DNA from: Anthonomus grandis grandis
Lineage: Eukaryota; Arthropoda; Insecta; Coleoptera; Curculionidae
Direction of reading: 5' to 3'
NCBI RefSeq assembly: GCF_022605725.1
Contig: NC_065556.1
Coordinates: 2,170,001 to 2,234,000, forward strand
Length of the DNA: 64,000 bases
Shown: positions 21,004 through 33,373 of the stretch, one piece after another
Layout of the letters: each line of letters opens with the position of its first letter
Numbering within the stretch: the stretch's first letter is position 1
Notes under the pieces: generated by a model
Seen by the model: the letters and a program-made list of their open reading frames with translations, nothing else
Told to the model about the DNA's origin: nothing
The model's database searches: none
Translations under genes and position numbers: made by a program

Positions 21004-21891
21004 TAACATTACTGGTAGTAAGCTACATCAGGCTTTTTATTCCGAATAGTTGATAGTTTTAATATGTAGTATTTTATTTATAAGCAAGTATATTTAGGCA
21101 TAAATAAACCATAATTAATATTATTAATATTATTTATATTTCTTAAAAAAACATTTAAAATTTTTGAAGATATTTATGTAAGTTGTGATAAATATGTAAC
21201 TTATGTAATGTACTAAATGTTTTTAATTTGTCTTAGAGTTCCTTATTATTTAGTTTTGAGTTATTACAGCGATTTTTGTATTACGAACTATTAGTCTTTA
21301 TAACATGATATCTTGTTTTCTAGTAAGTGTTAAACTTATAACTAGGTAAATTTTTTTTTATTTGAGTAATTTATTGGTTTGTAACTAATGATTTCTTATT
21401 CCTAATATTACAGTTAGATTATACATAAGTGTTATTTTTGATTTGCAGGTATATTTTACTTGAGATGCATTTCAATAGTTTTGTATTATGAGACTTCTGA
21501 ACAAGATTTTTTGTTGATAAATATAAAACTTACATTTGTTTGTATATTATATAGTTATATATTATTTATAGTTATAATTTATTATTATTCTATTTTATTA
21601 TTTATTATTATTTTATAGTTATGATATAGTTTTTTCTATTTAAATATTGTTTTATTTATTATGATATTTCCATATTAGTTTGTTGTTAGCTAAAAATAAA
21701 ATAAAGTGTTTAATCTTATTATTTGTCTCATTAATATTAATACAATTTAATAATTACTTTTTTTCTGTTTGTACGTCAGAGTTTCCTACAGTAGGGAGAA
21801 TGTTTGCAATCAATCTTTCGTGCAATTGATTTTATACAAAACAACTCTAATTCATATTAAACATATTTATGTATTTATTAAAAATTACAAA

Positions 21892-23350
21892 TTAATTTGA
21901 AAAATGATTTCTAAGTAATAATTGTTGCATCCTTCTTCGTGTAATAAGGTCAGGGTTTCTATTCCTTTTCTGAGGTATATCATTATTACCAGCATTATTT
22001 TTAAAAATCTTATAATCAACATTTATTTGCTGGTTCTTCATCATCTCCAAATTGAACAGAGGTAATGTTGTTCCCAATGCATATATTGTGTAAAACGCTA
22101 CGTGCATTTATATTTTTAGATGCAGTGAATGGATTGTAGTGTAATACTCTGTGGTGCAAAAGGCACCTAATTCGTAATCTCGGTACCCCATTATATTTTT
22201 CAATAGTTGCTCTTGTCATTTTTTGAGCCATATTGTAGTTATCTTCCGGGCTACCTGGTTCAGCAATAAGGATGAGTGTTAACATCAATTGCCTTAAGGC
22301 ATATACATAGTCTCCACGAAAAGAAAATGATCTGTATCTATTATTATGGATATTTCTTATATGGTATGGCATATGTGGGCACTATTTTTGTTAAAAATAA
22401 AATTATCATGGCTACTTGGTATAAATATTTAAAATCTTCAATTCAAGATCACAAATCAGCTGTGTATTAATCGAGTGGTACACTTTCCTATTTACATATA
22501 CTTCCTCAGGATACTGACCCTGTGGTGGAGACAATTGCAATATGGGGACAGTCCACACATCCAATTATAACTGGAAAATTGTATTTCCGATAAAACCTTA
22601 AAAGAAAAACACAAATTTTTGAGTTGAGTTTGGTAATTTAAAATGATTTGGGCTTGTACTTAAATATAAAATAATAATATAATCATGTTGTTTATATTAC
22701 TATGTATGTTACAGCTACTACAAATTTATAAAGGCAGAGATTATTTGACTTACATACCTTTTAGAGACTTTAACTCATGTATTGCTTTGGAAGCACTGCT
22801 TTAAGAAATTCCATGATTAATATTCCTGGTTATATCCCTCAATGTTGTTAAAACCTATGTCAAAAAAAATTAAATAAATTTTCAGTAAAACTAAATTAAG
22901 AAAATGAAATTATAGTATATAATTTTAAGTTGATAAAAGGCGTAAAGTAGGCTTTTTTAAATTGAGTTAGTCAGAGTTTAAAACTGATTTTCTATTCTTT
23001 ATATGATTCAATTATTTTTTTATTAATATTTTTATACAAAGTAGATCTTGTTTTTTTTTTAATAAAAGAATATAATTTACGCATTATTATGTATACTTAC
23101 TTTTTTTTAAATTGTAAGTTCACTTATTCTGGTTAGAGTTGTCAAGTGTGGACCTAAAAGCTTTACCAATTCCAAGGTTAGAGGTTTTGCTAGACGGTAT
23201 AATTTTCGGAACTTTGCACCTGAACAGTCTTTCGGGGGATCAAGAAAGGGATAATATGTCCTATACCCTTGATTCGCCAGTATTTGAGCCTCTTTCAGAG
23301 CATCTGTTTGGGGTTATTTTATTTCGTCGCTGGTTCTGTTGCTATTAAAT
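21892..23350 (-). pseudogene. PIF/Harbinger transposase (HARBI1-like)
   Basis: An N-terminal part at about 23350-23118 reads GYRTYYPFLDPPKDC and FRKLYRLAKPLTLELVKLLG, matching the pre-catalytic region of HARBI1-like proteins. The core reads FPVIIGCVDCPHIAI (about 22585-22540; first catalytic Asp). A block related to VNRKVYHSINTQLICD follows, with frame breaks. Further on, AEPGSPEDNYNMAQKMTRATIEKYNGV and RCLLHHRVLHYNPFTASKNI lead to SVLHNIC. It stops at about 21892. Frameshifts and AT-rich interruptions separate the parts, so it is dead. A second Harbinger protein (Myb-like) was not found. Confidence 0.85.
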
Positions 23351-23429
23351 TACACTTTTATTTTATTCTTTTTACTGCTTACTTTTTGTGGACTGTATAT
23401 TTAATTTATTAATAAAACCAATTAAGTAT

Positions 23430-23700
23430 GAGCGTTGCACTTATTACTTTATTCACTTACTGCGAAATATTACTGAAAATGAGGGTTGACAATGGCATGA
23501 ATTGGGATGCGTCACGGTGGTGGCTGCCGTGCGACATCCTTACATACCACAAACTTATCTTACTCAACTAACTGAACTGAACTTCTGAACTACTGAAAAT
23601 GTGTCGTCGTAGGTGGCGGCCGACCCTGAGGATCAGGTGATTTGGCTGTTGCCAGATTTGGCACTACTTAATTTAATTTACTGAAACAGCATCCACTACA
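23430..23700. other. GC-richer patch upstream of the Harbinger transposase
   Basis: This stretch has a higher GC share than its surroundings and a repeated ACTGAAAATG word (23471 and 23594). No coding match is seen. It could belong to the 5' region of the Harbinger element or to another insertion. Confidence 0.3.
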
Positions 23701-24074
23701 TAACTTTGGAATAAATAATTAAGACAGTTCATTTTAACAGCTTAAAATTAATATCAAACTCGGAAACGTTTATGGAATTAGATCACACAGAAACCGATTA
23801 TAAGTTATTACTATAACTAAAAATAACCGTACTACAATATATAAATACTAAAAAGCTAGAACTTAAAAGCCACACACAGCACAATAACTAAAAAAAAACA
23901 ATAAAACTAAATGTTGAAAACAATTTAATGCACAAAATTAATCAAAAATCGTATGCGACTTGCAAGAATCGAATGTTAAACCCCCACTCGAGTAATCGTA
24001 TACCTAATATTTTGTATGTAAACCGTTTGAAACTGATTCGAAAATAAGATTTATCAATTTTCATTTGAATTTAG

Positions 24075-24124
24075 TTCTAATTCGTATACGAAAGTCGTTC
24101 GAATGGTTTCGAAAATACGGGCCC
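24075..24124 (-). repeat. Candidate Harbinger terminal end
   Basis: Read on the minus strand from 24124 the sequence starts GGGCCCGTATTTTCGAAACC and contains the palindrome CGTATACG. Harbinger-type elements often start with a run of G and C of this form. The position upstream of the transposase fits a 5' end, but no matching end was found beyond 21892 and the 3-bp target duplication could not be checked. Confidence 0.35.
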
Positions 24125-27100
24125 AGATGATTGACTATTGAGAACAGAAGGATTTTTTACGTATTTTCAATGTTTTTTTTAAGTAATTAACTTAAGATCC
24201 TCACCTTACTTATATAATAAAATAAAATTTTGCACAGATGTTCACAATATTAATACCCGGTATAAATGAAGGCTAACTTCTCCGCTTCACTCAACCGAAA
24301 TTTATAAAAAATCATTTTCTTATCAACTAATATCGAAAACACTTTTAGCTTATATTCTTTTAAGAAATTCCTACAGGAACAATAAAACATAATTTAGTGG
24401 GTGTTTCGTTTTTTTTTACTTTCTTTTTTTCTATTGCGATGATGATAACAAAAAAGTTAATGCAATAAACTATAATTTAATATACATACATATAACAGAT
24501 TGTATCTTTTGCTTGGTGACGTGTTTTGTTTCTGGGGCTAATGTTGTTTCTTTTTCCTTATGTAGGCGTAAATGCTGTCAGATTTTCTTTTTTTTGCAGG
24601 TTGATGTATCTTTTATAATTTATAGCGTTTATATTATTCCTATTTTAAAACTTAGTATAGTATAGATAATTAGGTTAGATGGAAGAACAGGCATCTAGAT
24701 ATCTGAGTTTTTGTGCGCTGTATCTCGCCTTGAAACTATTAACTTTATAATTGTTTTTTTTTTCTAAATAAGAAGATCTTTTTTATTATTATTTATTTTG
24801 ATTTAAAAGTCACAAAATTGAACTTAACTCCTAACGGCGAGGTCTCCTTGTACATATGTGAGGTTAACCACTATTCCGGATCATTCATCAAATTTTTATG
24901 TGTATCGAGAGATGTCGCGAGGTTTGACCACTACTCGCTCCATCTTTGTCGCACCTTCAGGTCTAGTAAAATCGTTACAATATATATACAAAAAATTGTT
25001 ATTTTTGCATCAGTTCAAGATATTATACGGAGCTTTTTTTTTGGGTCAAAAAATTAATAATTTACGTCTTAATCTAATTAAAATATGCAATTTACATAAT
25101 ATTATTTCTCTTATTTACCTTTAACCTTTCTCTCTTTTTTTAAATTAATTATAAGATAGAAACATTTGTTAGTATTTCATTTCTATAGGCTTAAGATTCC
25201 TTCTTTGTTAATTTTTCTTTTTTGTTGTTTGGTGGCTTACATGGCTTACCTGGTTTAATACAGCAGCAATTATGCTGGATTTCGCGACCTTTTATTGTAT
25301 TGTAACTTTCTTTTGCTATTTTTCTTCGGTAATAAAAGCCATTTTAAATTGAATTTAAAAAATAAGTGGAGTAGAGGGACAGAAAAGAAAAGCACTGTAT
25401 AATTTAGATTTAGAAGTCATCCGAGCGTAACCACATAAAAAAGCGGCGTCTATTTAAATTTCTAGTTGGGATCTCTGAAATAAAACATGAGCAAGGAATA
25501 CGAAAGTATGGTCGAAATGTATGCACGCTTAATTTGTTTTTTGTAAATAGATTTAAGATGTGGGTTAAATATATTTTATTCCTTGGCTTCCAAATATTCA
25601 GGTAGGTGCAAAAAATAGATACATTGAAACGTAAATAATAATTAAACAATTTAGTTTTCACTAGAACCATTAAATCTAATTTGGTTATCAATGTATGCTT
25701 TTTCTTCTTTTTCAGTTATTAAAGTTACATAATTCTAGTAGTATAAAAAAAGGGCCCTGGCTTTCAAGTGTTATGTATATTTATCAAAATATTAATTAAG
25801 AAACTGGGGTTTCTGATCGCCATTAAGAGAATTACCGTGTAACCATATTACTTTATTTAAAAGCACTTCTCCTATTAGATCGTTGTGAGTGTGCTTTGTA
25901 ACTATTTGCTTTAGTATTAATCACTTTAATATGAATAAGCAGCGTATAATGTGGTTGGAATCTACGTTACTTAGTATATTGAATATTAAGTAATAATTAT
26001 ATTTTAAATTATTAAGTTAGCATTACAAAAATATTAATTAATTAGGGAAAATGTTAAAATTAGTTTATTTATATATGAAACGGGAAAATGGGGTGATTAA
26101 CAAAGGTGTATAACAAACATAATACTGATGATATTTATTTTTTATTTTTAAGTAATTTTTGATTTTGTTTCAATTAAGCTTTTCCAAAAAAAAAGTAAAA
26201 GGGTCTATCACATATCAGAAGACAAAAAAATCTGCACTGGTTAAAATGCTATACTAATAATGTTTATATTCATGTTCTGTATAATGAAAAATAACAAGAA
26301 TATAGAAAAATTGTAAAAAAATTATTATAATGACCAAATAAATAAAGCAGGTAGTAAGTCTGCCGTGCTAAGGCAAGAGAATGTACTCGCGAAAAGCAAG
26401 TTTTAAGAAATTAAGGTTTATTATTTTATTACATTATATTTTGTACTTATTTTTTGTGCCCTGCTGTTATTAGTTGACGTATCTTTATAAAAATTTGAGA
26501 AACTATGTTTTTTTACCTAACCTTTTAGACTATATGAAAATAAAGCTCTATAAATATTAATTTGACCCAGTTATGTCGCTTATATTCTTTTGCCTTGGTA
26601 ATTATTTTTTAATACCTAATTTTAAAAAATGGCAAAATAATGTATTGGCTTGTACATCATTTTCCCATGGTTTAACATGCTTTATATTTTATACATTCAT
26701 ATCGTACTTTATTATAAATAAAATTAAAGGTAATATAAAAGATTTTTATTAAGTAAGGAGCAACTGTCCAAAAGGCATTAAATCCATAATATGTTGTTTT
26801 GAGTAAAACCTTAAAAACCAGCAAAAGTGTTTGAAAGAAAAAATTTAAATTTGTTCTTGTAAAGAATGATTTTAAATACAGTTTTATCGCAAAAAAAGTG
26901 CGGTTCCATTATAAAATGTATAACATTAATAGAAATATTTTTATTTTTTAAAAGGATTTTATTCGTTTTGCCTAATTGGAATGCGGATTTATGTCATTTT
27001 GCTTAGTTAGTGTGGATTTATTTCTTTGTGCTCAATTCTTTTTTGGATTTATTGCGTTTTGTACGAAACAAATATTTCGTATTATTTACAAGGTTAAGAA

Positions 27101-27170
27101 AATCTTAAATTTTAGTGAAAAACTTATTTTGTTAAAAAAATTACAAAGAAATCAAATATGTAAACCGACA
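24125..27170. other. AT-rich DNA, no recognised gene
   Basis: Frames at 24818-25124 (plus) and 25410-25691 (minus) have no known domain. A more balanced patch at 24820-24970, followed on the minus strand by an AAATAATAATAAAAAA-type tail (to about 24780), could be the end of a short retroposon, but I cannot classify it. The rest is AT-rich with many homopolymer runs. Confidence 0.45.
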
Positions 27171-27605
27171 TCTTCTTCTAAGCCGCCACAGGTAGCTCCA
27201 GCATTATCGTGTTGTTCTTCCTCTATTTCATTTCCACTGGTTTCCAAAATAGTTTTGTATCATTCCAGTTCATCTTCTTGCTCCCATTCTTAACCAAACT
27301 CTTGAGCCAATAAATGTTTTAAATTTTTTTTCTTTTTTTCCCTAAAAAGTCTTTCAAGTTCAAATAGTTCCATTTGTAGCTAAGAGTCCTTTTTACCTTT
27401 TTTAAGCAGAGTTTTTGGAGTTTCAAAAGTACTTTTATGCCTAAAATTTTCAAAGAGTGTTATGGAAATGGGTGAAGCTTGATTCTTTCGCAACACGACC
27501 CTTTTCATGTCAGATATACCGTCAGTCTTTTTTACAAATTCTTATAGGATGTCATAAAATAGCCAGTCTTCCCCAAGATATTTTACTTCTCCAAACTCGC
27601 TATAT
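27165..27605 (-). pseudogene. Unrecognised protein relic with four in-frame stops
   Basis: A single minus-strand frame of about 145 codons runs from 27603 to 27165 without a frameshift, interrupted by four stops. It has protein-like composition: SEFGEVKYLGEDWLFYDIL, a basic stretch FREKKKKNLKHLLAQEFG, then an acidic C-terminus ETSGNEIEEEQHDNAG. It recalls DNA-binding accessory proteins of insect transposons (zeste- or MADF-like), but I see no motif firm enough to name. It could also be a chance frame. Confidence 0.35.
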
Positions 27606-28320
27606 ATATTGTTTTATTCTTCTGTAGTCTTGATTGTTATTTGTCTCCTTAAAACTTTCTTTGTTCTGAGTTTGTTTGCTTAAACATGAGGGGATACTAA
27701 AATGGATTTAAATTATTTTGATGAAACTGGATTGTCAGGATAATAGGTTGTCTAAAATACAGGAAATTTTAATATTCACCTGAAAAATGTTAAAAAATGG
27801 ATTTAATGCGTTTTGGATAGCTGCTCCTCAAGGAATATAAAATGTAAGAAAAGATTAAAGGAACATAAAAGTAAAACTTTTAAAATAAAAATAACAAAAA
27901 TTCTAACAAAATAAAAACATATTTGGAAAATGCATAAAAAACAAAAATTTAAACATGAAACTACAAAAAATATGGTTTGCTTAGAATTAATATAAAAAGT
28001 CGGAACAGTTTAAAGAAACATAAAAATAAAACCCTTAAAATAAAAATAAAAAAGTCTACCGAAAAAAAACATGTTTGAAAAATGCATAAAAAAGAAAAAA
28101 ATTAAATAAAAAATATGCCAACAAAAACACTTTTAAAAAATACATTAAAAAAAAAACAAAAAATCTAACTTAAAACTAAAAAAAGGTTTCATAATAAGTC
28201 AATTAATTCATAATAGGTAATATTAAAGACTCACACAGTTTTTTCCTTACTTTAAAATTAATTATATTTCTGTTGGTATACAATGGCTTTAAAGAATAGT
28301 ACCCATGACTTTTTTAATAA

Positions 28321-29560
28321 TTAGAAACGTGTAAATAAAAAGCGCAATTCATCATCCAAAAGCAACCCAAGATTTATTGCACATTTAACCATACTTAGCT
28401 GATTAGCTCCTACAAAAAGGTTTAAACCATCCAATGCAAATCTTTTTTTGTTCTTAGAATGAAAGCACATAATACAACACTTCGAAGGATTGATTTTTAA
28501 ATTATTTTGAGAGAAAGAGAGGGAAATTCTAGAAGAACCGTCGTTTATTTTATGTGATACCTCTAACATAGATTCAGCTTTAAAAGAATGATAAATTTGC
28601 GTATCAGGGATCCGCCCCTAGAGCTGGCAGTATTTTACAACTTTAAATAGATCAAAAACATACATCAGAAATAAGACAGGTTCCAAAGATCCCTGAGGTA
28701 CTCCAGATATTATATATTTAGTGTTTAAAAAGGTCTGATCTTCTAAGACCACCATTTGCCTTCTCTTAGTTAAGTAGGATCTAACAAACATTTGAGAAAT
28801 ATTATCAAAGCCATAATAAGCCAATTTTGCTAAAAGAAAATGATGATCTAAGATGTCAAATGCTTTGGAAAAGTCAAGCATTATAAGAGCTGTAAAGTCG
28901 CCTTTATCCATTGCAGAAATTTTCTCTTGGGTAACGTTTAGTAAAACAGGTGTCGTATTGTGTTGTTTTTTAAACCCAGATTGAAGGTCAAAAAATCATA
29001 AATTTACGGCTTTGTAAATTTTTCGAAAACTTTAGCGATGACCGGCATAATTGAAATTGATCTAAGTCACAGAAATTAGTTGGATTATTAATTTTAGACA
29101 AAGGTGTTAAGAGAGAAATTTTCCACATACCAGGAAAATATAAGATTTAGATTATGAAATAAAAGATTTAGATTATGCTTAAATCGCATATTCTAAAACT
29201 TAGCAACTTCTTATGGGCAACTACCTAACGTGCTATAAACTAAAGCAAAATATTCATTAATTTTGATTGGATCTCGGACATTTAAAGGAATAGAATGATA
29301 AGAGAAATTTAGGCTTAGATTGTTAATAGCTCTCAATAACTATTTACTATCTGATATCTGATGAAATTGCAGATAATTTATTTTTTGCTGTATATCTCGC
29401 CTAATTATTCCCACAACAAGATTATGCATCTGTCTATAATATGCCCAATTTGCTATATTTTTAGACTTTTTAAAACTTGACAATCCTTTATTTTTTTCTT
29501 TTATAAAAAGCTGCACATTTGCAGTTATTTACGCGGTATAAGGCTTAGAACGTTATCAAA
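28321..29560 (-). pseudogene. LINE RT fragment (CR1/Jockey-like)
   Basis: On the minus strand, fragments upstream of RT (about 29300-29030) are followed by LQSGFKKQHNTTPVLL (about 28985) and ALIMLDFSKAFDILDHHFLL (28900-28840). Then come SGVPQGSLEPVLFLMYVF, a damaged YADD position near 28610 (reads Ala-Asp-Pro with a frame slip), and NLKINPSKCCIMCFHSKNKK to 28321. The enzyme would prime on nicked host DNA; this copy is dead. No endonuclease and no 3' tail were found. Confidence 0.85.
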
Positions 29561-29729
29561 TAACGAGCAAGTATAACTATAATTATAGTAAGATACTGAA
29601 TTTGTTTCGTAATGGATGTAGTCTTATAGGCTAATTCGCTTCTCGTCTGTAGTCGTACTCTCGGCATACATTTTTGGCCATGTCTCTTTTCTTAATCTGT
29701 GTTTACATCTCCCTCACACAGGTAAAGTA

Positions 29730-31688
29730 CAGGGTGTTTCGTTGATCATGTTACAAACTTCTGGGGCAGATAGTAAAGAAAAACAAAAGTTCATATAAAC
29801 ATGGGTCCGGAAAAGCTTCCTCAGGGAGCTAGAGCTCTTTGAAAATAACCTTTAAAAACTAGTTTTTTTTTAATAGCTCCGGAACTACTTTAGCTACCGC
29901 AACCAAAATTGGTAAATCATTGTTAGTACGTTTATTCTTTTAAACCTACTAAATAAAAAAAATATTTACCAGGGGCTTCAGAATCAGGGGGGTATTTGGT
30001 AAATTTAGGCCCATTTCTTTAAGACTTTAATTTCTGCTTGTTTGGGCACTAGATTATGATGTTCCTATGCTTTTTACATAAAAAAGGTGCTCTTAGTAAA
30101 AGTCCGTAAATGGTAAATATCACCGTTTTTGTAAAAATTGACGAAAAGCAAGTTATGAGATACAAAAATTAATTACCTATTATTATTAATAAACAATTAA
30201 AAAAAAATCTGGCGTAAGTAAAAAATAAATGTTTAAAAAAAGTTAAGGTAGCCACTTTATTAAATTGGTACTCAAATTAATTAACTGTCACTTTAATTAC
30301 CTTGAGGCATAAAATGTTTAAATGATTTTACGTGTAATAAAAAACCAACAAATTAACAATTTTAGAAACGTAAACAAATTTTATTAAAGATTGGTATTAC
30401 AAAAATAAACTTAAAATAATAATTGCTCAAAATGCCGGCCGCCACGATCGATACATTTATTGTATCTACGCACCATATTAAGGTTGACGTGGTTAAAAAT
30501 ATCAGGCGTGGTTTGGATTACTTCAGCAGCTGCGGAAATTCTGGCCACCAGGTCTTCTTCTGACTCGACTAGAGTTTCATATACGAGGCTTTTCATATGC
30601 CCCCAAAGAAAAAAATCTAAGGGTGTCAAATCTGGTAAGCGCGCTGGCCAGGTGACAGGGCCTCCGCGGCCAATCCAGCGCCTTCCAAAATTTTGATTTA
30701 TAAACTCGCGGACAATAAGTGAAAAATGATCTGGCGCTCCATCGTGTTGTAGCCATAAGTTCTGTCGTATATTTAGAGGTAGATTATCTAATAGTTCTGG
30801 CAGTATATTTCTTAAAAAATTTAAATAAATATTTCCCGTTAAACGAGAAGGCAACATAATTGGACCAATTAAGCGTTCTCCAACAATGCCGGCCCACATA
30901 TTGACTTAAAACTTATGTTGATAGCTCTTAAAATGAATACCATAAGGGTTTTCCTCACTCCACACATGATTATTCTTAGAATTAAAAATGCCTTCTTTTG
31001 TAAATAAAGCCTCGTCAGTAAAAAGGACATATTTTGGAAATTGAGGTTCTTCTGTACACCGGTCAAGAAACCACTGGCAAAAATTCACGCGGGGCATAAA
31101 ATCATTGGGTCCTAATGATTTCATTTTTTGCAGGTGGTAGGGCCGAAGGAGCTGTTCCTTAACAACGTTCCATACCCTAACATGATTTACATGCATCGCA
31201 TCAGCTACTGCTCGAGTACTTACTGATGGGTTATCTTCAAATCGCTGAAGCACTTCTTCCTCAAAATCCGGGATTCGGATGTTCCTTTGCGCGCCATTAT
31301 CTTGGCGTTTTATTTTAACGGAGCCAGTCTCCCTGAGCCGTTGATTGACCCTTTTAAAAAGTGTGTGAGCTAGGATTCGCTTTTCGGGAAACCGCTCTTC
31401 ATATAGTCGAGAAGCAGCTCTACCATTACATCGAACTTCCTAAATTTTTTTTATTTAGTAGGTTCAAAAGAATAAACATACTAACAATAATTTACCTCCC
31501 AAAGTTGGTTGCGGTAGCTAAAGTAGTTCCGGAGCTTTAAAAAAAAACTTGTTTTTAAAGGTTATTTTCAAAGAACTCTAGCTCCCTGAGGAAGCTTTTC
31601 CGGACCCATGTTTATACGAACTTTTGTTTTTCTTTTGACGTTTTCTATCTACCCTAGAAGTTTGTAACATGATCAACGGAACACCCTG
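29730..31688 (-). mobile_element. DD41D element with about 235-bp terminal inverted repeats
   Basis: The termini are CAGGGTGTTTCGTTGATCAT (29730) and its inverted partner at 31688, with TA at 29728-29729 and 31689-31690. The inverted homology continues for about 233 bp on the left (to about 29962) and 244 bp on the right (to about 31445). This is far longer than the 20-40 bp usual for mariner relatives. Total length is 1959 bp. One transposase gene lies on the minus strand. Confidence 0.92.
30411..31437 (-). pseudogene. DD41D transposase with one in-frame stop
   Basis: The frame is open from a stop just before 31437 to 30411, except for TAA at 30906-30908 directly before VNMWAGIVGERLIG. N-terminal HTH blocks: CNGRAASRLYEERFPEKR, RVNQRLRETGSVKIKRQ, and FEDNPSVSTRAVADAMHVNH. 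The catalytic triad is LFTDEALF, LWLQHDGAPDHFSL and LTPLDFFLWGH, with 41 residues between the last two Asp. The first 15-20 residues seen in relatives, including a start codon, are missing because the right terminal repeat abuts the coding region at about 31445. It would have bound the long terminal repeats and moved the element to TA sites. Confidence 0.92.
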
Positions 31689-32306
31689 TATATTGTTTGC
31701 ATATTTTCGAATAAGAATTAATACCGGAGAGGACTGATAAGAAGGAAGTAAAAATAGATAATGAAATGCATAGGCAGGTCGAGAAAAAAATTTAGGTAGT
31801 TTCATTTAAGTATCAAGTAAAAGTATTAAATAATGTAGCAATAAAGAAACCTTAAGTGCAAGAAATACTTAAGTTAAATTAGTATAATATATAAATTATG
31901 TAATCAATAAAATATGAAATTCCAATTTTCTATATGGTAACTATTAAAGTTATTTGTAATAATAGTTAGTACAAAATAGCATTTTTCGTCTAGATTATTG
32001 ATATAGTGCACATTATCACACACAATTTTATTAAGGTCCCTATAAAAATAATTTTTATTAAAATGTTTAAAAATCTTCTAATCTTTACTCAAAAAGCAAC
32101 TGATCCAGTTCTTTCTGAAAAATTTTATTAACTGGTAATAACATAATTTAGGCTCAACATAGATTAGCCTTAACAGAAACTAAACCAAACGATGCCACAG
32201 TCTCCAACCAAGCACTGCAAGTGGTCCATTGCTGTATTTCGTTATATATTATAGCACCATAGCATATTTGATAAAGGCGTATAAGTTAACTTCACATTAC
32301 TTATGT
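31689..32306. other. AT-rich spacer
   Basis: No gene is seen; it ends at the copia LTR. Confidence 0.5.
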
Positions 32307-32433
32307 ACTGTAAGCAATTTGAAGTGGACAGTCAGGTTAGAGAAGGGAAGTAATAAAGTTCGCTCTAGGTTGTTGTTTCTGATCTGCTGGAAAGAACAGA
32401 TGTGTCTTTTATTTACTGCGAACCACGTTTTTT
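32307..32433 (+). repeat. Left copia LTR (or LTR part)
   Basis: Direct partner of 33248-33373, with about 90 percent identity by eye. Confidence 0.7.
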
Positions 32434-32479
32434 GAATGTTTCAATTATTTTATTTATGGACTCAAATCCTGGTTTTAAT

Positions 32480-33215
32480 TCTGTTTTTCTCATGTGACCC
32501 TAGTGAAAATGGCTATAGGTAGTTTTATTTCCAGTATACCAAAATTAAAGGGTCAGGAAAACTATTCTGAGAGGACATTTGCGGTGGAAAATGTACTTTT
32601 TCTCTAGAGCTTGGCAAAAGTGTATCGAGGGTAGTAAAAGTGATGAAACAAGAATTAGGCAACCCAGAGCCAAGTTAATCCTAACTATTGTTTCCTTTTA
32701 ATTTATTCACATAAAAAAAATTAAAACAGCAAGAGAATTGTGGCAAAAAATGAAGATATTCAAGGGTGATACTGGATTTGCGAGGAGGATTAACCTGTTA
32801 CAATCTCTAATATTGGTAAAGTTAGATAATATGGATAACATGTACTGTTTAACATATTATCTGGGGCGCACGTAAACCATAATATTAAAACAGCACAAAG
32901 GCTGCGTGGGATAGGTTTTAATATAGACGAAGAGTGGATTGGTTCTTTGTTGAAGCCGGTTTACCAGATTGATTTTTTCCTATGATTATCGCGATCGAAC
33001 ATAATAGTATAAAGACAATAAATCAGATTACGCACTTATCGTCAACAGAGGTAACTGTCAAAGAAAACCTTGGGTGAAGCAGCAGACACAAAAAGCTTGC
33101 AACAGTGTTGATGTTTTTAAATTATCCGACAGTGACAGTCAGTCAATGTCAAAAATCAGGTGTTTTCGATGTAAACAAATGAGGCATTTAAGAATTAATT
33201 ATCCAATAAAAGTTA
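32480..33215 (+). pseudogene. Copia Gag relic
   Basis: In several frames: IPKLKGQENYSERTFAVENV (the KLxGxENF opening of copia Gags), then RAKLILTIV, KTARELWQKM, and LRGIGFNIDEEWIGSLLKP (the DEWIGSLLL block). The CCHC-like zinc knuckle CFRCKQMRHLRINYP follows, where the final Cys is Tyr. Many stops and shifts. Gag would form the particle; this copy cannot. Confidence 0.75.
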
Positions 33216-33247
33216 TTTCATGTATATCAATTAAATTAAGTTAAGTA

Positions 33248-33373
33248 ACTGTAAGCAATTTGAAGTTGACAGTCAGGTTAGAGAAAGGAGATAATAAAGT
33301 TCGTTCCAGGTAGTTGTTTCTGATCTGCTGCAAATAAAAGATGTGTCTTTTATTTACCGCAACCACGTTTTTT
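33248..33373 (+). repeat. Right copia LTR (or LTR part)
   Basis: Directly repeats 32307-32433. The gag zinc knuckle ends only about 35 bp before it, so all of pol has been lost between gag and this repeat. Confidence 0.7.

Larger units (their letters stand above)
32307..33373 (+). mobile_element. Ty1/copia relic, gag only between two LTR-like repeats
   Basis: Direct repeats 32307-32433 and 33248-33373 (about 126 bp, starting ACTGTAAGCAATTTGAAG and ending CCACGTTTTTT) bracket a decayed copia gag. Integrase, RT and RNase H are missing. A matching target duplication was not found, so the repeats may be partial LTRs. Confidence 0.7.

Noticed and set aside
25410..25691. 93-codon minus-strand frame
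   Set aside because: No domain and no supporting start or splice context; plausible by chance in this composition.
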